Shown here: positions 13,801-23,300 of the stretch, piece by piece
Numbering within the stretch: position 1 is the stretch's first letter
Layout: every line of letters begins with the position of its first letter
Assembly: GCA_964036275.1 (NCBI GenBank)
Contig: OZ038433.1
Location: 12,982,446 to 13,046,445 of the forward strand
DNA from: Litoditis marina
Taxonomy: Eukaryota; Nematoda; Chromadorea; Rhabditida; Rhabditidae
Reading direction: 5' to 3'
DNA length: 64,000 nucleotides
Notes under the pieces: generated by a model
The model's input: only the letters and a program-made list of their open reading frames with translations
Told to the model about the DNA's origin: nothing
Databases searched by the model: none
Made by a program: the position numbers and the translations under genes

Positions 13801-16800
13801 AGTTTTTTAGGGTGTTTCGTATAGTTATCTCCCAAATAATGGTGGTATCATACTGTAGTTCACAGTTTCTGCTGTGTAAATTAGAACAGAACAGGCATTC
13901 GGACTGTCGGTGGTCCTTAAGTATAGTCGTCTTCATAAAAACGCTGGGAAACATTCGGCATTTTCCATTGATGCTGTAAATGTTGGTAGGGGTTTTGGAG
14001 ACAATTGTGGTCCCCAAACAAGATGGTAGCATACTGTGGAAATTAGTTTCTGCTGCGCTCAGAATTGTCGACTAAGACGAAACCGGTGCTTTCGGACTGT
14101 CGGTAGGTCATCTAGTATGGTATTTTTTATAAAAAACGCTGGTAGACACAGCTAACCTTTTGTTGTCGCATAAAAGTTCAATTTTTGTAAACTTTGCGAG
14201 AAAAACCACGAAAAAAAATATTTTCCAGGATCTGAAAGACAAGGGAGCGATCACCACCCAGACAAAGGAGAATCTGATATTCCTGGTGGCCGCCCTTCCA
14301 AGGGAAACGAGACAGAATCTCTCATATACTCTCAACGAATTTGTACTTCGATGCTCGTTCAACAGCAAGGATTGCAACATGGACAGGTGCGCGCCATTGT
14401 AACTTCAATCAATGATACAACTGTTCAGATAGTATGTATGAATTTTAGTTCGTTTATTTATTTATGTAATAACTTCTTCCTGATATAACTTTGCTTTAGT
14501 TAACGTATATCTGTTTGTTTTTGGTATTTTGACCTTTAAGATTTTTATAACACAACAATAAACGACATTTTTATATATCATGGGGAACTTTCCGAAAATA
14601 AACTTATAATTACAGAGACTTCAAGCTGCACATTGACCCGGAATACGGAAACTGCTACACATTCAATTTTAACGATTCGGTTGAACTGAAAAACAGCAGG
14701 GCCGGACCCATGTACGGTGAGTTTTTCGAAGTATTGCAGCGACAACCGAAAAATAGAACATTAAAAAGAAAGGAAAAATAAGGATATATTAAAATATAAT
14801 CAGTCAAATATAGTAAGTGTGAATTACAATTATGTTAGGTAGCTAAGCTGTATAGTTAAAATAGGAAATGATATATTTAGTGAGGAATATATGGTCAGCT
14901 GTGAAAAGCATAGCTCAGTATACTCTGTTTCACCAATCGATGTCCTATTACAGTAACCCGTGAAAAACTTCAGAAAGCGTTTTTGAATGAATAGTTCTTG
15001 TTTTGGTTCGAAACCTTCAGAGTTGGTTGTAGAAAACATTCAAAAGTCACTACCGGTATTGGGAGGAAAACATACCAAAATTTGAACAAAAAGTTTTGGC
15101 ATTTTAATGTAGAGGGTTATAGTTGGGTGGAACAGACTATAGATGGGCAGACGTCAGATACGTCACGTTGAACGTCACACAGCAGAAATTTGAAAATGTC
15201 GCAATGAAATCCAATTTGGGAATGTTCACTTAGGTCTGATGTACCTGAGTACGTATGATAGAAGATCCCGGCACCTTCATCCCATCCTGCGTCTCCTCAA
15301 ACATACGCTATTTCTCTGCTCTCACATCCCGCCGGGATCTAAGAGACGAGAAATAGTGAGGCAGAGCGAGAGACGCAGGATGGGATGAAGGTGCGGAGAT
15401 CTTCTAGCATACGTACTCTGGACTACTTCCGAATTAGATTTTCCTTCAGTTCCGAGTTTCAAAACCAAACGTTTCTCTTTCTCTCACTTCTCTAAGCTTT
15501 AACTTTTTCATTTACCAACTTTCTCAGTTTCTAACTTTCTCTTTTTCCAACTTTCTCTTTTTCCAACTTTCTCTTTTTCCAATTTTCTCTTTTTCCAATT
15601 TTCTCTTTTTCTAACATTTTCCATCCCCAGGTCTTCGCTTACTGCTGGATGTGCATCAGAATGACTACATGCCGACGACAGAAGCCGCCGGAGTCAGACT
15701 CGTCGTTCACGAACAGGTAGATCAATCGATAGTCATGAAAAAGTACCGAGTGGATGAATTATTATAATTATTATCGTTATCGAGAGAACATGCTAAAGTA
15801 TAATTACGAACATATATCTCGATCGTTAGGCATGGAAAGCATTGTGCAGTGCAATCATATCTTTGGAAAAAGTCCACATGAAGGAACAACGAAGTTTATG
15901 TTTTGCTGAGACTATGTTTGGTTTTAGAGAAAATACAAGAGTTCGCCTGTACTGCACTTAGATTTATCACAGAATATTCAAAGTTCTGTTTGGCGTATTT
16001 GAGGTACTATTTTTTTTGAATTTTTTATTCAATTTGGTTTGACGTTAATAATTTTCTCTGAAGGATCAAGAACCGTTTCCTGATACTTTTGGATACAGTG
16101 CTCCGACAGGATTCGTATCTTCGTTTGGGTTGAAAACGGTACGGTTCTGGTTAAAAAATCAAATTTTACACGTTTTTTTGATGGAATCACACGTTTAATT
16201 TGTTAAACAATTGATGTACACTTGCCTATTTTACAAGAAGAAGAGAGACAAGTAGACATCAATGAGGCGAGTGTGGGAATCTTCCTTTTTATAAACGTCA
16301 AAAACACATCAAAACTGTTATATTGAGAAATTTATCATTTCCAATTTTTTTACAAACTTTGTCTGCCGCATTCACTACTGGTGAGGGCCTGAATAGGCGC
16401 GATTTCACGTTCTTTGTATACTCTGTTCCACCAATCGGTTTCCTTCTACAGTAATCCGTTAAATGTTCAGGAGGCTCTCTCTTAGGAGTATTTTTTTAAT
16501 TTGATTCCAAACTTCCAGAGTTAGTTGTGGTAAAGGTGCAGAAGACACTACCAAAATTTGGGGAAAATCTAAAAACACCAACATACCAAACTGGGACCTA
16601 GAATTTCGGGAATATTACTGTAGAAGGTTACAAGTAGGTGGAAAAAACTATAATGCCTTAGTCACGTGAAACCTGTAAACACATCGCAGTTCAATAACGT
16701 GCAGACGATTAGTTATTTTATGAAAAAACGCATTTCAGAAAGTGTTACATCGTCTGGATGCTCCCTACGGTCAATGTAGTGATACTTTCCGACCAGTGCC

Positions 16801-19800
16801 TTATATTTATGATGAACATTACTCGCCAGAGGTTAGTACACAGCAGAAGTGCAGATGTACAGTATGCTACCGCCTTTCCCTGACCAGAACTATTATCCTT
16901 GTAGCAGACAATAAAACAAGATTGCCGGGAGCATGTTCTAGGCTGGTAGTTCAATCTATACATAGGTGAAAAGTCGCGAGCCGATTCGGCCCGAGTCGGG
17001 TCATTTCGTGGAATTACGTCAGGCCGAAAAGGCACCTTTTCGGCCCGACAATTTTTGGCTGATCTGACTCGCTCGGGCCGAATCGACTCGAGATTTTTCA
17101 CCTGACTATTTCATTCTCGTTAAAAGCGTGAAAGCACGTCAGTGTTGGAGAACGTTCAAAGCTGAACTTTATCTGAAAAGGTTGTGAGATTAAATTCAAA
17201 TCTCAGAAGTAAAATATTTTGTACTAAAAACCTTTCACTCTCAGTCGTTCAACTAGCCACAGCTGTACAAACAATTGTCCCCTATCTTTACCCCTTTTAG
17301 GGCTGTCACCGCAACTGTTTCCAACTGAAAGTATTGGGTCAATGTCGTTGTGGGGACCCGAGGTTCCCTCTTCCCAGTGCCGAGTTCAGATACTGTAGCG
17401 CAAGGAGTGTTCACGATAGTTAGTATACTGTACATAGTTTGTTTCTCGGAAAGATTTGTTTGCAAGAAGTTATTGGAGTCCTATAGTTTGTTTCACCAAT
17501 CCATATCCCTCTACAGTAATCCGTCACATATTTAGAAGGCTTTTTCTAATCAATGAATCATTATTTTGGTTCCAAACTTACAGAGTTTGTAGTAGCATAT
17601 ATAGAAAACACAATAGCAAAAATTGAAGTCATTCCAAAAACATCAAACCACGAAACGTGGATCTTGAAGTTCGCGAAGATTGCTGTAGAGGGTTATAAGT
17701 GCGTGGAACAGACTATATTTGAGGCGCAGTTGTGATTGGAACGAATGACTTTGATACCAAATTTATTCAAATTGAAAACTGGTACAACACTATCCAACTT
17801 TCAGCTCAGAATCATACTTGTTAATGTGCGTACTTTCACCGAGAATCAACCAGTTACTCCATTTTGTTTCGTATCCAAGCGTCTCTGGGGGTTCGAACGC
17901 AGCCGAAGTTCGAGACGCTATCCACTCTACCGCCCAACTTTTTTTCTAGGGAACTGTCTGTCTAACTTAACATCGGCCGCCGGGGGATATCATCATCTTC
18001 AAATGGAATGCGATTGTCGCCAACCTTGTACTGAAAATGTGTTCGAAACTGCGTATTCGGCTGCAGCCTGGCCCAGTACCAACTTCAAATTAGGTATTTA
18101 TTATATTCTAAACGGTATAAGTAGGTGTAAATTAGGTATATAGGATTATGAATATAGGTTAGGTATAGTGTTCTCCATTTTTACGCGGGGAGTGCTGACA
18201 GAGTTACGAATTAGGTTCAATACTTCTCAAATTATGTATAGTACTATTCATTTCGAAATGGGGTTCTCTCTGCGAATGCACTGCAAATATGAATTGAATT
18301 CCCCTAGAGTGGCGAAAACTATGTCATTGAAAAATTGGGGAACGTTTTGCGTTATCGAATACTACAAAAACAACAATTTTTGAAGTTCTGACAAAATCTA
18401 GTTCGTTAGCAGGGTTGAGCCGCAAATGTTCAGGTCTCTTGCACTGTATGCACCTTGCTACCACTCTATTGAGCATACGATTACACGTATAGTAAACAAC
18501 ACATATCTTCAGGAAACGACTGTCCGGCCGTTTTGGACATTTTCAACGACACTTTGGCCTGTACCGAGTACTATCGAGTGAACACTGCTTACATTGAAAT
18601 CTATTACGAGCAACTGAATTTCGAAACACTCAAAGAGACAGCTGGATATACGGTAAGTGGCAATGGAGCACAATGACTAGGATTTTGTAGATTTGATCTG
18701 AAAAGTTTTGTCTTATAGTTCCCGGGGTGAGAAACAGAACTGAGTTGCTTTCTATTAAGTGTTAAGTGTGGTCGAAAAATCGGAACACAAGTGAAATTTT
18801 TTTGTTGATTTTATCCTGTAAATATCTCTGAAACGCATGAGAAAAACTCAACAGTCATATGACTAATTTTATGAACTTTTGTATTTTGTTTAGCTAAATT
18901 AAAATTCACAATTTAACATTTTCTTCCAGCTAGTAAATCTTTTCTCCGATTTCGGTGGAAATATCGGTCTTTGGATTGGATTTTCCGTGATTACAATCTG
19001 TGAATTTCTCGAGTTCATCATCGAATCGCTCGTTTATTGTTTTGTGGTCAAACCGAGGCGGAAACTCAGGGATCTCAAGGTACACAGCACTTTTTACTTT
19101 TTGTTAGTGTTATGTTCATTGGTAACAAATATGTGTATTTTCATAAAACCTCTGGGAGGGTATTTGGGAGTGTTGGCTTCCTGGTGGTTAGTTACTCCAA
19201 GTAGTAGAAGTAAGTAAATGGATTTTCGAGTAGCACCTTCACTGAGCAAATAACTCAGAAAAAAGAAACCTAGGCGAAAACTCTGAGATCTCAAGGTAAT
19301 CATGTCTGTTTTTCTCTTTTTTAACTAATTTTCCGGAATATCGAAGAAAAGTTTCAAATAAACGAAGATGATCAATTCCAATGGTGGAAGAAAAAAGTTT
19401 CGCAATGTCTTCGCATAGACCATGCAAAAACTATCATATAGAAAATTTGTAAAATTTGCATAACAGCAAGCATTAAAAAAGAGGACATGAACATTTTCAC
19501 TGTGACGCAAATTGACTTGGTTCCTTTACGTCCAGATTTATTTTCATTTTGTAGTCTCTAATTGTGTTTTCGTATATGCAAGAAAGTTTTAAAAATATTT
19601 TTGTACTTCTATAGGCTATTTGGAGCATACCCCGTACGCAACTCCTCTATCGGTGTCATTACGTAAGCCGCTTTTCTGAGCAAACGAAGCAAGATAGAGA
19701 TATAAAAGTATATATTTTTGATAATGGTTTTTCATTTGCCAAATGGTTAACTCATAAGTCAAAATTAGAGCGGGACGGATTCTTTAAGTTTGCTCCATTC

Positions 19801-19926
19801 CAGCGTCAAAACGAAGAGAAGAACAGTCGGTTGCATCTGCCGCAGTTGGTCAACAAATACCGAAAAACTAACTCGAGGAGGAACACTAAACATCAACTTC
19901 AGCAATTGGACGAATGTGATCCTTGA
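1865..19926 (+). CDS. DEG/ENaC (degenerin/ASIC-type) sodium channel subunit, 21 exons
   Basis: Exons: 1865-1954, 7810-7911, 8456-8598, 9107-9249, 9530-9612, 10298-10380, 10966-11104, 11642-11728, 12373-12504, 13686-13787, 14229-14386, 14616-14716, 15631-15716, 16064-16138, 16739-16831, 17301-17418, 17950-18093, 18513-18652, 18930-19079, 19615-19662, 19804-19926. All phases agree and sum to 2340 nt (779 aa plus stop). Seen: the cytoplasmic His-Gly gating motif (TSSHGI, H106-G107), TM1 near 120-141, FPAATVCN just after it, a large Cys-rich ectodomain with [17 protein letters not shown] and [14 protein letters not shown], then TM2 with GLWIGFS at 686-692 (the GxS selectivity filter). S679 in SDFGG sits at the degenerin position. 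Known of the family: amiloride-sensitive, usually trimeric cation channels of the plasma membrane in mechanosensory, acid-sensing or motor cells. Inferred: closest in style to nematode UNC-8/ASIC-like channels; the exact orthologue is not assigned. The start is the first ATG after an upstream in-frame stop at 1799; a further 5' exon cannot be excluded. Introns 1 and 2 and several others carry transposons. Confidence 0.92.
1956..2191. mobile_element. TATAGTNTGTT MITE abutting the first channel donor
   Basis: The element starts TATAGTCTGTTCC immediately after the G of the exon 1 donor (GAG, then GTATAG). Its inverse end is at 2180-2191. Same family as copies at 523-728, 3155-3390, 14919-15141, 16417-16652, 17482-17716, 21133-21368, 21414-21657, 26219-26457, 48170-48409 and 51300-51535. 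Confidence 0.65.
2190..2420. mobile_element. MITE with CAACTGGACTTGGG ends (two copies)
   Basis: TATAGTTCG...TTTCCCAACTGG at the left and CCGGTTGGGAAATGTGAG at the right. A second copy of the same length is at 10700-10933. A related set with GGTCATTCC ends lies at 30745-30959 and 39452-39688. Confidence 0.6.
3155..3390. mobile_element. TATAGTNTGTT MITE copy, channel intron 1
   Basis: Ends TATAGTTTGTTCCACC and GGTGAAACAGACTATA. The interior closely matches the copy at 48170-48409, so these two form a subfamily. Confidence 0.7.
5283..5417. repeat. ~133-bp MITE family TATACTGTTAGTCAATTG
   Basis: First of seven copies; others at 34436-34567, 35161-35295, 35478-35806 (with an insert), 40164-40295, 41723-41853 and 46631-46764. 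Shared core: ACACAGCAGAAC, GAAACGTGCAATGACAAAG. Short inverted ends TATACT/AGTATA. Confidence 0.7.
6750..7095. repeat. Imperfect ~180-bp direct repeats in channel intron 1
   Basis: CAAAGTACTTTTATATTGAAG with AGATGTTTCA recurs at about 6758 and 6938; AGAAGTTTAGGATAAATATC recurs in altered form at about 6870 and 7049. Confidence 0.6.
8889..9073. mobile_element. MITE with AAGGGGGGCAGAAAGG ends, channel intron 3
   Basis: The inverted ends AAGGGGGGCAGAAAGGAAAG and its complement enclose a CCCCGGGGTACCTAAA block. A related copy with that block at the other end lies at 33753-33938. Its right edge is about 33 bp from the exon 4 acceptor. Confidence 0.7.
9250..9529 (+). promoter_or_regulatory. Channel intron 4 with two donor sites 4 nt apart
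   Basis: The frame-keeping donor is GTCGGT at 9250, which joins FEA to [11 protein letters not shown] better-looking donor, GTAGTT, lies at 9254. Using the second one shifts the frame and meets TAA soon after the junction. The first is therefore the coding choice; the second could give a nonsense transcript. Confidence 0.6.
9923..10266. mobile_element. G/C-run hAT-like MITE in channel intron 5
   Basis: 8-bp target duplication GAAAATAC at 9915-9922 and 10267-10274. Alternating CCCCCCAC and GTGGGGGG boxes each carry an ACAAT/ATTGT tag. A related copy in the opposite orientation lies at 157-377. Confidence 0.8.
12090..12223 (+). other. Two partial copies ('echoes') of channel exon 9 with their own 3' splice sites
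   Basis: True exon 9 begins at 12373 ([15 protein letters not shown]). Near-identical starts follow GTTGCAG at 12090 (KCFAC, then stop) and at 12182 ([14 protein letters not shown], then diverging to a stop at about 12268). The coding part of the second echo differs only at a few mostly synonymous bases, while the flanking intron does not align. If spliced in, either would end the protein early. Confidence 0.75.
13883..14105 (+). other. Two partial copies of the 3' end of channel exon 10 with donor sites
   Basis: Exon 10 ends ...CAGGCATTTGGACTGTCG before GTACGG at 13788. Diverged copies of the last 20-30 nt, each again followed by GT, end near 13911 and 14104. Flanking pieces (TGGTA-CATACTGT, TTTCTGCTG) are also repeated, so this is a local tandem duplication of about 120-190 bp covering an exon-intron boundary. 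Confidence 0.75.
14919..15141. mobile_element. TATAGTNTGTT MITE copy, channel intron 12
   Basis: Inverted ends TATACTCTGTTTCACC and GGTGGAACAGACTATA with the internal TACAGTAA motif. Confidence 0.65.
15247..15417. repeat. Palindromic MITE, CTTCATCCCATCCTGCGTCTC family
   Basis: Near-perfect inverted arms of about 75 bp from GAGTACGTATGATAGAAG to its complement. A second copy is at 42539-42710, and one arm fragment is at 45358-45412. Confidence 0.75.
16417..16652. mobile_element. TATAGTNTGTT MITE copy, channel intron 14
   Basis: Ends TATACTCTGTTCCACC and GGTGGAAAAAACTATA. Confidence 0.65.
16964..17103. repeat. Palindromic GC-rich element, channel intron 15
   Basis: AGGTGAAAA at the left and TTTTTCACCT at the right, with GATTCGGCCCGAG and CTCGGGCCGAATC between. 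It would form a long hairpin. Confidence 0.7.
17482..17716. mobile_element. TATAGTNTGTT MITE copy, channel intron 16
   Basis: Ends TATAGTTTGTTTCACC and GTGGAACAGACTATA. Its interior resembles, in inverse, the copy at 21414-21657. Confidence 0.65.
19267..19295 (+). other. Partial copy of the 3' end of channel exon 19 with donor
   Basis: Exon 19 ends [10 protein letters not shown] at 19079. The copy would read KPRRKL, stop, DLK and is followed by GTAATC, a good donor. It lies about 215 bp downstream inside the next intron. The TGA makes it non-coding in this frame. Confidence 0.7.
19663..19803 (+). other. Stop-free 141-nt intron in the channel C-terminal tail (retainable)
   Basis: The segment starts GTAAGC and ends TTCCAG, so it reads as an ordinary intron. 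Its length is a multiple of three and it has no stop in the gene's frame, so retention would insert 47 residues into the cytoplasmic tail (826 instead of 779 aa). Which form is real cannot be told from sequence. Confidence 0.6.
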
Positions 19927-20244
19927 CCTTTGATCTCTAAGCCCCGCCTCCTTTTGTGACTTCACGTATTGTTGATTATTGATTATATCACGGGTAACAC
20001 CCACTTTTTTATCTTTCCTTCATATTATGTTGGTAGCTATGTTTTTTCCTTGCAATACTTCAATCTCATATTGTATGACATTATGAAATTATTGAATTCT
20101 AAGTTTGTTGAATGAATGTTTTTATTCGAAAAATAACTGAAACAGACCGTCTTAGAGAAAAAGAAGGCTTCGAGACTAATTTTGGGTTCATGGAAGAAAG
20201 TTTAATAAGTGCAATCAAACCTAAACAAAGAAAACCAATTGATA

Positions 20245-20250
20245 TTTATT
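20245..20250 (-). terminator. Likely polyadenylation signal of the TSP1-like gene
   Basis: AATAAA on the minus strand about 130 nt after the stop at 20378. The preceding gene on the plus strand ends at 19926, so the two genes converge with roughly 450 bp between their stop codons. Confidence 0.5.
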
Positions 20251-20377
20251 CAGTACAGTAATTGCGTAAAATGTGAATGAGTAGTGAGAATTCAATACAA
20301 ACTAAACCTATAAAAGTAGATTCAGTTCACTCTAGAAAAGTAGAATTATCAACTTTGAAGAAAGAAAAATCTAGTTT

Positions 20378-23300
20378 CTAATTCGAACTTTGAAGTGAAG
20401 TTGTATTGATATTTGGTGCACTGGATGTAGTTGTAGTTTGAACTGAAGTAGTTGTAGTTTGAACTGAAGTAGTTGTAGTTTGAAGTAATGTAGTTGAGGC
20501 GATGACACACTTTTCAATCTGTTCGATTTCAGCATCTTTTTCATACGTTTTTCCCTTCAAAAGCAGGCGCCAGCGACGTTTTTCACCTGGAAAAAATTGT
20601 AGTCTGTGGTTGGTCTGGGTGATTGTGTGTATAGTTCACACCATTCCTACTGAGACTCCTACAGTAACCTTACAAACTTTCCGAAGGCTGTTGTGAAGCT
20701 GAAAATGTGGTTCATGCAAAATGCTCTCGTATATTTACTCTACCTGAGAAGGAGAATGAGGTACGAAAATCCTCAATTTCTCCGATGGAGAGTAAGTGAG
20801 CAAAACGGCTTGGAAGTTCCGAAATCTTACTGTAGGAGTCTCAATGGAATGGAAAAGACTGTATAGTGCCCGTCATTCCCACTGACACCTCGCCAACGTG
20901 CCAACAACTTTTCCAAGCCGCTTTCCATCATGTTAATGTGTTCCAAAATACTTTTTTTCCCTTTCTCTCTCTCTCTTTTTCTTTTCTCCTTTTTTTCTGA
21001 GCCTGCAGTTAACCTTTGAAACAGTACGTGGGTAAAGATCCTTCCATATGAAAACTGTTATGTCTGTGGAATAAAATCACTCAAAGTATCATTGGCACGC
21101 TGCCAAAGTCGCAGTGGGAGAGGTGAGAACTATACTCTGTTTCACCAATCGATAACTTTCTACAGTAATGTTTCGAATATTCAATGGCATTTATTTGACC
21201 ACCAAACAGACTTTTAGATTCACGGTTTTTTATGCTTGTAGTAAACAGTGTGGAAAACGAAATCAGGAAGTTTAAACTATTCATAATACCTACAAGATAT
21301 GAAAAATTTACTCGAATGATTTACAATCTCACTGTAGAGGGCTGTCGTTGCTTGAAACAAACTATATAATAATTCTAGTATGATCTGTAATTCTAGCACA
21401 GTCTCCGAAGTATTATAGTCTGTTCCATGCACCTATAACCCTCTACAATAATCTTCGCGAACTTTTAGTCTTTTAGATCAACGTTCCGTAGTTTGATGTA
21501 TTTGGAATGACTTCAATTATCACCATTGTGTTTTCTATCTATGCTACTGCAAAATATGAAACTTTGGAACTGAAACAATGATTTATTCATTAGAAAAAGC
21601 CTTCTAAATATGTGACGGATTACTGTAGAAGGACATCGATTGGTGAAACGAACTATACTGAAAAGGGACGAGAGCGAACTACAAGGCGACCTCATCAAAA
21701 ACGGCAATCTGCATGTTCCTTGATAGAGGTTCGAATCGGATTCGCTTAGAGAAATGAACACAGAAAGTTCCCGAGAAATTGCACAAATGAGCATGGATAA
21801 ATGCCATTATAAGAGGGTAATAAATTTCCTATGATTGGGATAAAATTTAGAAACTCACCATTTATACAGGTCGACCAACTTGTCCATTTTGACTTAGAAA
21901 TTGGGGTTACCACCGACTCGCAAGACAAAACTTCACTCCGGTTGCTGTTTTTGGATACCTAAAAGATATATAAGATAAGATATATATATAAGATATATAA
22001 GATATATAAAGATATATAAGATATATAAGACTAAAAGATAAGTAAAAACCTAAAAGTCCAAACTAGGTCAGTTTTTCATCACTTCAAGTTTTTTCGAAGA
22101 CTCAAATTACAGTTTGAGTTATTTTATTTTTCGTGTTTCTTTTGTAAAAGAGAAGCAAAGACATATCAATGCATGGAAGGAGAAAGGGAAGAATACACAT
22201 ATGAGGAGAACAGGCAATAAATAGGAGAATAATGAATGGAAAATAACAACCCGCCTCATAAGTTCTGTACATGAAATGGCGACAGAATGGAGAAGTCCAA
22301 TTGGTGCCTCTCTCGCGTAGCACAGTCTCCAGTCTCTCAATCTCCCATTCTCGACCGATTAGACTGAGAAAACCTGCACAATGAAGCATAGTTTATCTAT
22401 TACCCTTCATATTTTATTGTATGTATCCCGTCAATTATTGCCTATGACTTTTGATTATAGGTAATGACCGAAATTTTGTTATGTATCTGTAGTCACGTTA
22501 CAATTTACAATGTTGAGTGAAAAGTAACAGGAACACACTATAAACGCGAATCAGGGCAACATACACAGTATATGCTTGCTTCGAAACAAAAAACGATTCC
22601 TATGTATAAACAACAAAGAGTGTTCAAATTTTACTGTGCTATGGAAGAATAACAATAAAAACGATGATATACTCTATTTCACCAATCGATGTCCTTCTAC
22701 AGTAATCCTTCAAATATTCAGCAGACTTTTTTTAATGAATATTTCATTATTTCGGTTCCAAACTTCAAGGGGTTGTAGTAATGAAGATCCAAAACATTTT
22801 CGAAACGTCTAAACGCCAATTTTTGTCCTGGCGGCGTAGCAATCCCTCCAACCTCATGAGAAGCTTACATGAGTTTCTCATGAGATACCTTCTGAGCTAC
22901 TCGTGCACTCTCAATGTTGTAGCATGGCATAGCAATCGATAAAATCTCATAAGGCTGTCTTCAGACTTTTTGTGCGATACAAGATACACGATACATGCGC
23001 GCTCTAATCATGTGTATCGATTGCATTTTTGTAGCGGCGACAGATACATGCGTCACGCGATGTATCTATCGTGTTCATATTTTTTCTACAGTATCTCGGC
23101 GTCAGATACATCATTTTGAATCGACGATACACTTTTTTTGAAGATTGCGGCCGGCATTCTACACTTCACTCATTTTGTGGATACATCTAGGTTTTTTGAT
23201 AATAAAAGTGATTTTTGTGAAATTTTTCCAATTGATTGAATGTTCCCTCACACAAAACAGATTGGTATCCGCAAAAAATTTCACTTTCGCGCGCGACGCG

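Noticed and set aside
22102..22389. 95-aa ORF as a stand-alone hydrophobic protein
   Set aside because: Its first part is exon 10 of the TSP1-like gene; the hydrophobic remainder is most simply intron, though a donor at 22106 keeps it possible.
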